Assembly (NCBI GenBank): GCA_914767715.1
Contig: OU612067.1
Coordinates: 28,496,162-28,560,161 of the forward strand
Reading direction: 5' to 3'
Length of the DNA: 64,000 nucleotides
DNA from: Membranipora membranacea
Taxonomy: Eukaryota; Bryozoa; Gymnolaemata; Cheilostomatida; Membraniporidae
Below are positions 35,630-48,105 of the stretch, in pieces (the first letter of the stretch is position 1; each line of letters opens with the position of its first letter). The notes under the pieces were generated by a model. That model made no database searches. It saw only the letters and a list, made by a program, of their open reading frames with translations, and had not been told where the DNA came from. The position numbers and the translations under genes are program-made.

Positions 35630-37659
35630 ATGAGATGTATAATATCTGGCTGTAAATCTAGTACTCATAGGATCATAGGCGTCTCATATTTCACAATATC
35701 TCACAGTGAAAGGGAGAGTATTTATAAAGAGGCATGTAGAAGAGATATACACTATAACTCATATATGTCAGGTCTCCACAAAAATTATAAGATCTGCCAT
35801 CATCATTTCTCTAGACAACATTACACTGAAACAGAGGACTGTAGTGGCAAAATAATAAATAGAAGACGAAAATCTGGTCACAAGCCTACACAGCACTTGC
35901 CGAGACTTAAGAAGAAGAGAAAGGTAAAAATATGGCAGGCATTGATGGATGATTAATTAAGTTGTTGTTTGCTAGACACTTTCTTATCAGATTGTAACAC
36001 CATTTAGAGAAAAACTTGGCTTAGATATATCTCAAAGCGAATCATTCTCAAGACGTACAGGGCAGCCACGGAGACTTAGAACCTGCGTTTCTGGTGCGCA
36101 AAAAGACATTGAGTACAATATTGGGCAGTCCCCCCCCACCCAACCATACCTGTAATTAAAGGTTCCGGACAACCCCATTGATATTGAGCTTGAATGGCCG
36201 TAACACGAGTATCGTTGTTCTAGATACCTTCAAATGTTCGATGTGACTGTCATAAATATTATCTCATGAAGTGTATTATTCCTTTTTTAGTTAGCTCAAC
36301 AGAATATAATTCACTGCATTTTTGCTAGCTGTGACAACAGAGCAGGCAATTACTCTGGAAGCTTCTTCAGGCTACCGATTGCTTACGCCAGTGAGTGGTT
36401 TAAAAGATCTAAGAGATCGGATATTGAGCTATCATCTTTAACCCCATATGCCAGAGTTTGTGAAGCCCATTTCAAACAGTCACAGCTTCGGACTCAGCTT
36501 GTAGGTGGTGTCACTCCGAGGAAGACAGTCAACTATGAAGAGTTACCGCTCAATGATGGAGAGACTCCTGCTCCTCAGCATGGTCGCAGGATGACCACTG
36601 ACAAAACTAAGACTGACTTCACAGTGCTAACTGAGTCTAATGAAAGGAGGAAAACCACTGAATTCCCAACACATGGTGGTAAGTGGCTCCCTAATTTTTG
36701 ATCGGTATTCTCAAAGGTTTGATAATAGTAATACATATTACATACATGCATACATACATAGATACATGAAACGACATTCAAAAGACAAGCTTTGTCCGAT
36801 AAAAAGTCTCAGCACAAAGCTTGAGGTTAACTGGTGTGGTCTTTTATGAGCCATATATAGGTATGTATACAAGTATTGAATCTAATCTGATGTTAATTTT
36901 TGGAACATGAGTACAATAACATTATAGTTATCATTATAAAGTTGAACTGCAGAGGGGAAGGCCAAAAAAACTAGGGAAGCTCACTGAAGTGTTATAGAGT
37001 CTAAACTCAGCATAACACAACGTATAGCAGCTTATATATTTTCATTTCATTTTGCAGATATGAGAGAGCGAACCTCTATGACGGTAATGACAGAAGGCGC
37101 GACATACAAATCAACAAATACAGTTACTAAAGACGAACCTGTGGACATTGAAATCAAATTAGAACCGGAGGAGCCTACCACCAATCTACCGGGTGTCTCG
37201 GATATAGAGGGAGAGGAGCTGCCTGGAGAACCAAATGAAACTATTGATTCCAATATAAGATTACCAATCAAAATAGAAAGGTCAAGTCCTTCTTCTAGCA
37301 TTCCTGATAGTAACAGAGAAGCTGTAACCAACAAATATTTACAAGACGTTCCACAATATACAATTTCAACAGTTCCTGGCTTAATTAACTGTGGTGGTGT
37401 TCCAGGATGTAAATTTGTTACCAACAATATAGAGGATTTAAGGGCACATCAAACTGAATCCTTGTGTAGGAGGTTACCTCAAACACAGAGTCTAGTAGTA
37501 GCAGCCAGCACACAGAAGATAAACATACAGACTCGCATGAGAACACACACTGGTGGAAAGCGGTATAGATGTCCTCACATCCGTTGTGATTATAGTGCTG
37601 CCGATAGAGTAAAACTAAAGGGTCACATTAAAACCGATCATCCTCCTGTTAATGATTAG
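35630..37659 (+). CDS. Double-THAP protein with degenerate C2H2 fingers, 427 residues
   Basis: Exons 35630-35923, 36291-36678 and 37058-37659 join in phases 0 and 1. Residues 3-60 form a first THAP-like domain (Cys3-x4-Cys8 ... Cys56-x2-His59, Phe60). It lacks the usual Trp and has a basic tail, RLKKKRK. Residues 107-159 form a second, more typical one (Cys107-x4-Cys112, Phe-Arg-Leu-Pro, Trp134, Cys155-x2-His158, Phe159). The last exon begins DMRERTS and has KDEPVDIEIKLEPEE-type KxEP motifs, one incomplete finger (CGGVPGCKF), a deletion across the next, and a final finger (CPHIRCDYSA). THAP and C2H2 modules both bind DNA through zinc, so a nuclear regulator is likely. Exon 35991-36153 may give a shorter product. 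The reading frame has no lesion. Confidence 0.68.
35991..36153 (+). other. Possible alternative terminal exon of the double-THAP gene
   Basis: After an acceptor (ttcttatcag) the phase that follows exon 35630-35923 stays open for 54 codons: IVTPFREKLG, later RRTGQPRRLRTC, ending PTQPYL and TAA. Using it would give a 152-residue single-THAP protein. Whether it is used instead of the exon at 36291 cannot be settled from sequence. Confidence 0.4.
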
Positions 37660-40343
37660 ACAAAATGTAGAACTGTAGACTTAGAAAACTCTAAGTCTTG
37701 TCTTCCATCAAGCTCTTCAAAGCTGAAACAATGCTGTTTCACCTAGGCCTCAATACTATAAATCTATGTGTGACAAGGCTTAAATAACCCTATGTGTACG
37801 TTTCTATGTGTGAAATTTTGCTTTAGAAGGAATACTCCCCTATTTTGATATTTTGAGGGTTTTTATCATGTCGATAGGATGCGTTTCCTACTGATATCAC
37901 ATCCAAAACTGGTATTTAATTATGTTTTCTGCATTATTCCAGCCAGATAAATCACGCCTAATCAGCTAGAAATAAATCCACAGCAATATTAATCTTCTAT
38001 AAAATGTTAAAATCAAAAATCTGTAGCTCAAATTTTTTCCACTTTGGTCGCTCATATTGTTGGAAATGCTCACAGAAAAATCACACAAATAATAACATAC
38101 TCAACATGTGCTTTATAATCCTAATTTCTCAACAAATTGAGCGACCAAAGTGGAACTAATTTGAACTACGATTTTTGTTAGTCAAACAATTGAGTTGTTG
38201 TAAATGTTATCAAGTGTTTTTTTCTGGGGTCATAACCTTGACAGGGCAGACAGTCTTAGCGATCCCTTACCTCAGACAGCCTGCACAGGCAATCTCACAT
38301 GATGTTACATCTCTGTTCAACTCAGGAAGAAATTTTTGACTAGACACAAAAATGTAGGGGACAACTGATATACTTTACACACAACCTGTAGTAATTAAAA
38401 TATTATTACACTCAACTAAGGCTTTCTGCATTGATAGCTACTGAGTCATCATCATAATTACTGTATGCTATTCTCAACTGTATTTATTCCAGTCATTATC
38501 TCCTCCAGCCAGCACAATAGCACACTATTTAAGTTGTAACTTGGAAAAGGTGGGGTAAAAACATTGGCATAGCTCTGGGAACTGACGCGTTCTGGGCTGT
38601 CGCTGACACATAGTCGGAAAACCGTTGCTGGCATTCTGGGATGCCATCGGCTTAGCCGGGAAAACCCGTGGCTGGCGGTATTCCACTACATATATCGAGC
38701 ATACATACAGATGGTCAACTGGCCATTACAACTAACTAGCTCACTTATCTGACCTAACAAGGTTACACACTTATCACACACCATTGGTATCCAATCCATT
38801 CCATTCATACTCTCACCTGGACATGCTGACAGACACACTCGACATCTATCTCTCTGGTAATTATTATTTACATCTGAACCTTCTTACATACTGATATAAA
38901 TCTTAGCTGGGCTAAGTTGAACCGCCTCGCGATTAGCATCCATCTACGTATCACAACAACCTGAATTAGAACAGGGAGGGTGAAGATTGGCTAATTTTTT
39001 TATGAGTTGTGCATCACTGGGAAGTGGGCAGGCAACTTCTTTCACATATATTACTTGACTCATTACATTCTTCTTTGTATAAGGTACATTGATTGGCTCT
39101 TCGATCTGTGCGCAGTGTGTTCATTGGTCGATGAACTCATTGCTTCGGTTATGAGATTTTGGAGGGGAAATCACATTTTGCATGCAACAAGCTTTAGGCT
39201 CTACCAACCTTAGTTAGAAGACATTGTACACTGTCTGGAACTCGAATAAGGTAAAAAGAGTGCTTCATTTGGATAACAGTACCAATTGTTACTTCTATGG
39301 AAAAAAATAATCCACCAGGTTTGACTTGACTGAGCACTCGGAGAGATTGTTAGTTTGATAGATAGATATAATATATCAGTAGAGTAGAAGAAAAAAGTGC
39401 ATACAGAAGAGAAAGGTAGCCTGTCTTGACAAGCTTTGTCATGCTAGCAGGGATGGTGGAGCATGTAGATAGACAAAATTTCTGATGATGCAAGGAGTTG
39501 GTTGGTGTTACTTACAGTACAATTCATTATTTATTAGAACTGGACCTTTTCTGTAATGTGAAAAATGGTCCTCATGCAGCGATGGACCAACCACATACCC
39601 AACTACTCATGACAAAGGACCATCTGGTACTGCTACCTGGTCATCAGTTTCAAGGTACGACTGTTAGGAACCCATCTGCTCTGGGTGCAAATGTTGTACC
39701 GGGGTGACTTTGTGGCAGCAATCATCATCTGTATTATTAAATTATTAACCTATCGACAAACGTCTGGCACCAAATAGGCAGCAAACTCAACATAAACAAA
39801 AACCTGCAAGCTTTTTTTTTGCCAAATACCCGCATTGATGGGTATTTGCAGGCAACCAGCATATTTTCCTGTAACAGACCTAGGAGAAACAGTAACTCAG
39901 CACTCACACTACAGCACCAAGTCTCCAGCAAGGAGTTCGTCCCAAACTCCTGGTCTCAGTAGAGTTTACAAAAATTGCTTGTAAAGAGTTGTCTACTCTC
40001 CATTTACTTGCCGACGTAAGAAAATGATATGTTCAAATGTGTTATCTGACAAACCATCTTTGACGGGCAAACACTAATTTATCTGGTAACTAAACTTGAC
40101 ATTATAATTGAGACAAATCAGTTTGCAGCTTCCTCATGATTTGAAAAAACCGTGCCAATGGGCAGATACTTAATCTGTAAGTAAGAATTGGTAACATACA
40201 ACAGACTTTCATCCAGATAAAGACTGACCAGTTACTTGTGCTGGTATGAATAACAAGAATATCAAAATATTAGAAGTGATAGCGATGACAATGTTCATTA
40301 AATATACATAGTTTGATTATTCCCATTTGAAATTTATTTTACA
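37660..40343. other. Spacer between the double-THAP gene and the zinc-finger parent gene
   Basis: No gene is supported. Much of this stretch is the older counterpart of the spacers at 43714-46378 and 54024-56419 (for example gactagacaaaatgta-type starts and the rows near 39000 and 39500), so it marks the ancestral arrangement from which the tandem units grew. Confidence 0.6.
38014..38178. mobile_element. Short foldback (hairpin) insertion
   Basis: The arm ccactttggtcgctcat is repeated inverted as gagcgaccaaagtgg, with outer bases aaaaatc/gattttt also pairing. The corresponding spots at about 44070 and 54380 lack it, so it inserted only in this copy, or was lost from the others. Confidence 0.6.
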
Positions 40344-40357
40344 GAATGAAATAATTG

Positions 40358-41746
40358 ATGTCAAGCATGGAAGGATTGGCATCAGCTCTATCTGTGACCG
40401 AGGAAGTTAAAGATGAACCAGTAGATATCAAAATAGAGCCATGTGATGTGGAGTTGACAGTTGAAGTGGATGAAGCTTGTAGCCAACCAACACGACCCGC
40501 CTTCCAAGAGCCAGTCCCGGACCCATTTGGCTTTTCTGAATCACCTGAAGCAAAACCTAATGTGCGATTCGCAAACACTACTGTATTTCCCAATTATATT
40601 TTGCCTGAGACAGCTGCAAAGAGAGATCTCCAACTTGCTAATTCTAGGTCAGTACCACAAAATCAAACCTCCAAGCTTAATGATATCATTATACTAGATG
40701 TCGCCAACTCATACCAACCATCCCGGGCAGTCGATAGTGATGACAGTGATGATCTCTTTCCAAGTAACTATAAGCAAACCCATGTTCCAAAACCTGTCCT
40801 GTCACAGGCATATCCAAATATTGAGGTTCACAGTAAAGCTAAAACAAAACGGACCTATAAAACTAAAACTAAGAAGCTTGCAAAGAAGATTGTCAATGAG
40901 GCTCTAAAGGAAAAGAAGGAAAAGAAAGAAATCAGATTTACTATGACTTGGGAGGAGGAAATGAGGTATATATATGGATCTGATTCTGAATCTGAACCAG
41001 AAAAATTTGTATGGGGACGCGGTAAAAACAAAAGAAGGAAAGATTCCGACGAAGAGTTTAGTCCTGAAGGCGGAGACAGCAGTGTCTTCACTGAAGATGA
41101 GGAGAGCCAAGCTAGTGACGATAGCACGCCGGTCATTCCCAAGATATCACAGCTGCATCTAAAGATAGCAGAAAAGAAGGAGAAAAAGAAGGAGAAAAAG
41201 AAGAGGCATGGCAAGCTTCACAAGTGCCCTGATTGTGATTACTCTAGCACATACATAATCACCTACCGCGCCCATAGAAACATGCACAAAGGTATTAAAC
41301 CTTACCGATGTTATATGGAAGGATGCGACTTCAGGACACACAGCCGCATATCCTTGCGTGGTCACAAGACACAAGTCCACTCGAAAAGAAAATACATTTG
41401 TGAGCTGTGTGACGGACAATACAAAAGCTTGAGCACCCTTACTTCCCATGTACGTTGTACACATCCTAAAGAAGATGCAGAGCGGCCGTATAAGTGCTCG
41501 CAATGTGAGTTTCAAACTTTCAGGAAACCAATATTGATTCACCATGAGCGAACACATACAGGCGATAAGCCTTGGAAGTGCACTGAATGCAGCTACGCCA
41601 GCACACAGCAGATAAATCTACAGACTCACATGAGAACACACACTGGTGAGAAGCCGTATAAATGCCCTCACTGTGATTATGCTGCCGCTCATAACGTTAC
41701 GCTGAAGGGTCACATTAAAACTTCCCACCCTCCCACCAATGACTAG
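40358..41746 (+). CDS. SUMO-motif/SIM-like module fused to six C2H2 fingers, 462 residues
   Basis: The coding exon follows an acceptor (ttttacag at 40344) with an in-frame TAA before the ATG, so the 5' exon is untranslated. Residues 17-28 read VKDEPVDIKIEP, two overlapping psi-K-x-E-P sites of the SUMO synergy-control type. Residues 108-135 have NDIIILDV followed by an acidic DSDDSDDLF run, resembling a SUMO-interacting motif. A Lys/Arg-rich stretch (KAKTKRTYKTKTKK), a second acidic stretch and a KKEKKKEKKKR block follow. Residues about 289-455 hold six C2H2 fingers (CPDC, CYMEGC, CELC, CSQC, CTEC, CPHC) with TGDKPW and TGEKPY linkers. Likely a nuclear DNA-binding repressor; the SUMO reading is inference. 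It is intact and looks like the parent of the tandem cluster. Confidence 0.88.
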   Translation: MSSMEGLASALSVTEEVKDEPVDIKIEPCDVELTVEVDEACSQPTRPAFQEPVPDPFGFSESPEAKPNVRFANTTVFPNYILPETAAKRDLQLANSRSVPQNQTSKLNDIIILDVANSYQPSRAVDSDDSDDLFPSNYKQTHVPKPVLSQAYPNIEVHSKAKTKRTYKTKTKKLAKKIVNEALKEKKEKKEIRFTMTWEEEMRYIYGSDSESEPEKFVWGRGKNKRRKDSDEEFSPEGGDSSVFTEDEESQASDDSTPVIPKISQLHLKIAEKKEKKKEKKKRHGKLHKCPDCDYSSTYIITYRAHRNMHKGIKPYRCYMEGCDFRTHSRISLRGHKTQVHSKRKYICELCDGQYKSLSTLTSHVRCTHPKEDAERPYKCSQCEFQTFRKPILIHHERTHTGDKPWKCTECSYASTQQINLQTHMRTHTGEKPYKCPHCDYAAAHNVTLKGHIKTSHPPTND

Positions 41747-43521
41747 ACAGCACTAAGCAGGTATGAATTACAATACCATTATAAATGAATTTTGGTTTAT
41801 TGAACAGAGATGTGCTCCTGTTTCTTACTTGGCTTTCACTGATTTCACTAAAATTACCACAAGTTTTATTTCGCTAGCAAGGGCATATCACACAGAACTG
41901 GTTAATACCAGCCACATAACACAACACAGCGAACGCACGTTCCACATTCCAAGGCTCTAAGCGTTATTTGCTGCAGTTTTGATTCCTTGATCACTGTGTT
42001 TCCATGTAAAATTTGAGCTCGAGCTAAGTTGTCACCTCTTGGCTCTCCCTGTCGCTGGCTCTTGAACCAGGGTGTCTCGATCTACAGCCTATGATGATAA
42101 TACGTGCAGCTCTGAGCAAACAGAACCTTTAATCTCAGCGTGAACGGGGAGGTAGTTCCATTGATCATTCGGCCTCAAAATTAGCTCAAGTCAATCCAGT
42201 CTAATACAGTGATTGTGGGAATATAACTCCCTGATACAAAAGTTCATCCCCAATTAGAAATGAATATTTCTTTGTTTGTTTTATTCATTTCCCGCTTAAG
42301 TCTGTACCCTATTCATTTATCCTGCCTGAAACTGAGCCAGCGGAAATCATCGCACTGAAGAATGTCTCAGCGATACCTGTCACCACCCCTCGGCTGATAT
42401 CTGTTTGATGGACTACACTAGACATGGTGAGATATACCATATATAATGTACATGGTGGTGAACCTATGATGAGAATGTAGGATATGGTCACACTAGTAGT
42501 TTATACACTACCCCAGACACATCCTGGACTGCATTCATGATTAATTTACTGCACCACAGTTTGTTGCTGCAGACATTCACATCGTAGATTAAGAAAATCC
42601 TCACCGTGTTCAAATCCTGAACTAATACACATAAGACTTCACCCGAACACCCATCGTTTTAAATTATGCTCAGTTTAACACTTCACGCTGCTCCAGACGT
42701 ATCGTGGACTTAATACTTTATCAAACTTTTGCAGAACAATAATTTTGGTTGACAATCATATGTATCATAGAGTAGGCCTAAGAAATTCCTGACTCTAATT
42801 TTAATTCCTGAACTAATACTCATTAAACTTTACCCGAAAACAGATTTTGAACTGATAAATCAAAATATCATATGTATTGTTTGGGAAGATCATATTGATT
42901 TATGATTCATATTTTGTATATTATATTATTCCCATTTTGTATATACTTGTATACAGTACAAGTTTTACCAGTAGATATTACATTTATACACTCCATATTT
43001 TGTTATAGTTTTTAGTTAGATTATATTACTTATATTTTATTCCATACCAATGTGCCTGCCTGAAGCTCTTATTATATACACCGTTATACCAAAGTTACTA
43101 AAATTAAGGCTGTGACAATTAGTTTGCAGTATGAGTGTAGCAAATAATAAATTAATAGAAATAGAAACATACCATTTATTGTGACAAAATAATTACGTGC
43201 CCAAGATACTACGATGTGCAAGTTCACAAATACTCAACACTTTTAGCGGCACCTCGCTGTGTGCTTTGATAGTGTGTAGCTGGCATTCCATATGATATGC
43301 TGGAAATGATGGAAAAAGTATCCCTTTCAAAAGGCAATGCAAATATTCACCAATGTTCACCCATAAATAATGAAGCTGAGCACACAAACTATAGTATCTC
43401 AAAAGCAGCTTGGATGTTAAAATCACTGTTTAGTGGCCTACTCAGTTACCAGTTACAGAAATGGCAACAGCCCAAATAATTTTCTCAGTTGTTGATAGAT
43501 GCCAGCAGGATTCTGGCTTGA
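41747..43521. other. 3' flank and spacer of unit 1
   Basis: No gene is supported. Matching sequence lies at 52016-53798, and a diverged match at 61982-63350. AT-rich stretches occur at 42840-43030. Confidence 0.6.
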
Positions 43522-43713
43522 CAGGATGTAACTTTTTACCAACAATATAGGTGTAGGAGGTTAACGCAAACACAAAGTCTAGTAGTAGCAGCCAGCACAC
43601 AGAAGATAAATATACAGACTTGCATGAGAACACACACTGGTCAAAAGCATAATATATGTCCTCACATCCTTTGTGATTATAGTGCTGCCGATCATCCACC
43701 TGTTGATGATTAG
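43522..43713 (+). pseudogene. Relic of the zinc-finger exon at 37058-37659 (unit 1)
   Basis: It matches the last 200 bases or so of that exon: ggatgtaactttttaccaac, then agtctagtagtagcagccag, then gagaacacacactggt, and ends in GATGATTAG. It lacks the start, has lost the bases between gccgat and catcc, and has no open frame of useful length. Confidence 0.8.
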
Positions 43714-46378
43714 ACAAAATGTATAACTGTAGATTTAAAAAACTCTAAGTCTTGTCTTCCATCAAGCTCTTCAGAGCTGAAACCAATGCCAGTTTCACCT
43801 AGGTCTAAATATTGTTCATCTATGTGTGACAATAGTGACAAGGCTAAAATAACCTTATGTGTACGTTTTTCTCTGTGTTAACATTTTATTACAGAAGAAA
43901 AACTCCCCTATTTTGTTATTTTGTACTTGAAATTTCGAGGTTATTTATAAAGTTGATAATATGTGCTTACTGCTGATATCACATGTAAAACTCTATTACG
44001 CCTGCCAGATAATATCATGGCTAATCAGCTAGAGTAAATCAAAAGCAATATTGTTCTTATATAAAATGTTAAAAGTAAAATCAAGATTCACTCCATACGA
44101 GACATGGACTAGATGGATTGATAGGTACCCAGGTGCCGATAAAAGTACCATTTTCATTGTTTGTTGGAAATGCACACGGAAAAATCAAATGTTATCGAGT
44201 CCTTTTTTTCTGTAAGCATCACCTTGCCGGTGCAGGCAGTCTCAGTGATACTTTAGCTCAGACAGTCTGCTCAGGCAAAGCACTCGACAAAGGGAGAATG
44301 TTTGACAAATGTAAGGACAACGCGATTTCCCTCACTCGATTAGCAGGGTGAAGATTGGCTAATTATTTTATGAGTTGTGCATCACTGTGGCAGTCTGCGC
44401 ATGTGTGAACTGTTGAGGCATACGTTCGTCTCTGCAGCATAGGGCTTGAACTAATTCACCTAGTCTGAGTACCATAATTGGAAAAACAATGGAAACCCAT
44501 AATTTGGAAATATTTGGGCCTAAATGGAACACTGGTTTTGATATCTCATAACCTTGAACCCTGGGAGTTGCCTTTCTTGATGGAAGGCAGCGCCACCACT
44601 GCTGTGCTGCAGAGATAGACTATGTCACAAGGCTATCCTGCAAGCAGAATGTCACTGTGGAGTGGACAGGCAACTTCTCTCATATATATATATTACTTGA
44701 CTCATTATATTATGCTTTGTGTAGGGTGCATTGATTGGTTCTTTTATCTGTCCACAGTGTGTTGATTGGACAGCTTACATCTGTTGCGTGATTTTGGAGG
44801 AGAAATCACAATTTGGACAAGGGTTATTATTATAGGACCCTTGATTTGGATGCAACAAACCTTGCTTGAGGCTACCTTAGAAGACATTGAACACACCGGA
44901 ACTCAAATAAGGTAAAATGACTGCCTCAATTCGATAACAGTGTCTATAGGGTTGCCACTTATGTTTTAACAATAGTGATATGTCCACAAGATTAGTTAGA
45001 GAGGTGAGTGCTCAGAGAGTTTTCAACCACAACAAACAATGATAATCATCATTATTATCATCATGTTTTGTTAGTTTAGAAGAAAAAGGCGCATGCAGGG
45101 AGGTAGCCCGTCTTGACAACTTAGTAGTCATGACATGCTAGCAGAGAAGGTTGCACAAAATGGCTGTTGGTGCAAGGAGTTGATTGGTGTAAGTTACAGT
45201 ACAACTTATATTATTAAATAGATATTCGTTGTAAGTTAAACACCCCAATGCCCAGTCAATGAGTTACTCCTTGCACACAACATATCCACATAATAGTACA
45301 TAACATAGGTAGCAGCCATCTTTATTTGACAAGCATTTCAAGACAGGCTAAGCTAACTGCTCGTCGCTTTCTGTGAAAAATGGTTCTCATGCAGCGAAGG
45401 ACCAACCACCTACACAACTATGAGAAAGGACCCTCTGTCTGGCACTGCTACCTGGTCACCAGGTTAAAGGTGTGACTAAGGAGTTAATTCTATTCCTCCC
45501 TGCCATCTGGTTGCCAATGTTGTATCGGGATGACATTGTGGCAGCAATCATCTGTATTACAAACCCGTCACCAAATAGGCATCGAGAGGGTTTTTGACAC
45601 CAAACTCAACTAAAACATCTGCATTTGGCAGCCAATACCCGTACGGATGGGCATTTGCCAGGCAACCAGCGTATTTTCCTGTAAAAAACCTAAGAGAAAC
45701 AGTAACTCATTGAAAATTACCTATCTGTATGAGTTTATGGCCCTGATGATGAGTGTCCATACCAATCCGCCCATACAAAATTTGTAACCGGGGCATTTTA
45801 TGAAAGCAGATGCCAAATCTGGTGTTGCCAACCAGAGTCCATTTGGCGGCCAACACTTTGCAACTGCTGGTTGCCACATAGGCAAGTGGATGTGTTCTTA
45901 TACCAACATAGTCAAAGTCGTTAGTATAAGTATAAGACCTAGTGTAAGTTGGAAATAATTATTATAAAATACAGCCCCAAGTGTCAGCAAGGAGTTTATC
46001 CCAAACTCCCTAGTCTCACTAGAGTTTACGACATTGCTAGTTAAGAGTTGTCTACTCTCAAATTACTTGGTGACATAAGAAAATAAAATGTTCTAATGTA
46101 TTATCTGAAGAGCCATCTATGATGGGCAAACACTCATTTATCTGGTAACTTGTCATTATAATTGAGACAAATCAGTCAGCAACTTCCTCATGATTTGAAA
46201 ATCCATGTGTTCAATGGGCAGATACTTAATCTGTGAGTAAGAATCGGTAACATACAATAGATGTTCATCCAGTTAAAGACTGTGACAAGCCACTGGTGCT
46301 GGTATGAATTACAATTCAGAAGTGATAGCAATGACGTGTTCATTGTATGATTTTTCCCATTTGAAATTTATTTTACAG
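43714..46378. other. Spacer of unit 1
   Basis: No gene is supported. It ends with the acceptor ttttacag at 46378 that precedes the SUMO/SIM gene. A degenerate gggcatttgccagg-type repeat lies at about 45560-45680. Confidence 0.55.
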
Positions 46379-46393
46379 AATGAAAGAAAATTG

Positions 46394-47374
46394 ATGTCAA
46401 GCATGGAAGGATTCGCAACTGTTCATGTGACTGACGAAGTTAAAGATGAACCGGTAGATATTAAACTAGAGCCATCTGATGTAGAACTAACAGTCCCAGT
46501 AGATGAAGCTTCTAATCAGCCAACACAACCCATACTCCAGGAGCCAGTCACGGACCCTTTTGGCTTTTCTGAATCACTTGAAGCAAAACCTAATGTGCGT
46601 TTGACGAGCACATCTGTATTCCCCGAATATATTTACCGTTCTGAATCTGAATCGGAAAAATTTGGATGGGGACGCGGTAAAAACAAAAGAAGGAATGAGT
46701 CCGACGAAGAGTTAAGTCTTGAAGGCGGGGACATTATACTAGATGTCAACGACTTATACCAACCATCACGGGCAGTTGATAGTGATGGCAGTGATGATCT
46801 CTTTCCAAGCAATTATAAGCAAACCCATGTTCCAAAACCTGTCCTGTCACAGGTAGATATTGAACTAGAGCAATGTGATATGGAATTTACAGTCGTAGTG
46901 GATGAAGCTTCTAACCATCCAACACAAACCGACCTCCAGGATCCAGTCACAGACTCATTCGGCTTTCCTGAATCACCTGAAGCGAAACCTAATGCGCGAT
47001 TGACGAACACTGCATTTCCCGATTATAGTTTGCCCGAGACAGCTGCCAAGAGAGATCTCCAACTTGCTAATCCTAGTTCAGTACCACAACATCATACGTT
47101 CAATGACGTCATTATACTAGATGTCAACGACTTATACCAACCATCCCGGGCAGTCGATAGTGATGACAGTGATGATCTCTTTCCAAGTAACTATAAGCAA
47201 ACGCATGTACCACAACCTGACCTTGAGGTTCACAGTAAAGCTCAAACAAAGCGGACCTATAACACAAAAAATAAGCTTGTACAGAAGATTGTCGATGAGG
47301 CGCTGAAGGAAAAGAAGAAAAATAAGGTAATGAGGTATACCCTACAGGATGAAAAGTTTCATGAGAATAAATAA
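46394..47374 (+). CDS. SUMO/SIM-module protein, two modules, no zinc fingers (unit 1)
   Basis: The start MSSMEG matches the parent gene. Module 1 has VKDEPVDIKLEP and then a segment (SESESEKFGWGRGKNKRR) that in the parent lies much later, followed by DIILDVNDLYQPS and an acidic run. Module 2 begins VDIELEQ (the KxEP site is lost) and ends NDVIILDVNDLY plus DSDDSDDLF. After the basic QTKRTYNTKNK stretch the frame ends at 47374 as a 326-residue protein. A consensus donor (AATAAG|gtaatg) at 47326/47327 in phase 0 would instead splice in frame to the transposase exon at 48106. The fingers seen in the parent gene are absent. Confidence 0.7.
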   Translation: MSSMEGFATVHVTDEVKDEPVDIKLEPSDVELTVPVDEASNQPTQPILQEPVTDPFGFSESLEAKPNVRLTSTSVFPEYIYRSESESEKFGWGRGKNKRRNESDEELSLEGGDIILDVNDLYQPSRAVDSDGSDDLFPSNYKQTHVPKPVLSQVDIELEQCDMEFTVVVDEASNHPTQTDLQDPVTDSFGFPESPEAKPNARLTNTAFPDYSLPETAAKRDLQLANPSSVPQHHTFNDVIILDVNDLYQPSRAVDSDDSDDLFPSNYKQTHVPQPDLEVHSKAQTKRTYNTKNKLVQKIVDEALKEKKKNKVMRYTLQDEKFHENK

Positions 47375-48016
47375 TTCGTCTTCTCTGTCATAGTCACCTA
47401 GCTTTCGGACTACAATCAGACCGCCGTATTTGACTAAAAAAATCTGTGAGAGAAATCAAACCTTTTTTCAACTTTTATTCTGTAATTACTACTGTACTAG
47501 CTGCCAACTCTAGCCTGATCTTGTCAGAGAATGGCCCTACTGAGATACTTTAAGCCTTCACAAAAGGCTAATGCCAACAATACACAAGAGATTCCAGACA
47601 TTGATCCAGACATCCTCATAGATGAGGCAGTTAGTATTGTATAGATAGAGTATTTTATTTTTTATGAAATAAGCAAAAAAAGAAAAAGTACACAGACAGA
47701 CACAAACTTATCTGCTCCTATCAATGCAGCTATCCAGTCTATCTATGTACCTGTACCTGGTAGTCTGTTTTGTCTAAGGAACTGCATGTACTATTTTTCT
47801 GTTTACTTTGGTGTCAGGCATTGATGAGGTCATATGTGTAAGGGGAATTTTATTCAAACTTATTTACAATGATGACATATATGCATATTCCTATAAAGCT
47901 GAAAGGAAAAGGGGGAATTTTCTCACGTTTTTCTCACTAAAAAAACTTTGAAAGGGGAATTTTGTAAGTCTCACGGCAGAATTGTGCCCCAATTGTGAGG
48001 TCCGATGTAAAAGAAG
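47370..48016 (+). other. Segment present in unit 1 but absent from unit 2, with a probable transposase first exon
   Basis: Aligned with 58130-58140, this block of about 647 bp is extra. It contains an ATG at 47531 opening MALLRYFKPSQKANANNTQE and running 36 codons (to about 47638) in the style of the N-termini of pogo-like transposases with an RYFKP-type start. A weak donor (ATT|gtatag) would give phase 0, matching the next transposase exon. Confidence 0.5.
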
Positions 48017-48105
48017 GGATGACCGCAAATGATAAATGTGGTGAATGCTTTATTGAGGAGTATATTGAATGAGATGTTTTCATGCACTTTTGTGTTTTAT
48101 TTCAG

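Noticed and set aside
36722-36775. CRISPR-like or tandem repeat array (tacatacatgcatacataca)
   Set aside because: Short imperfect TACA microsatellite only; the DNA is eukaryotic.
40855-41214. Minus-strand frame rich in Ser and Phe
   Set aside because: Shadow of the Lys/Glu-rich part of the zinc-finger gene on the plus strand.
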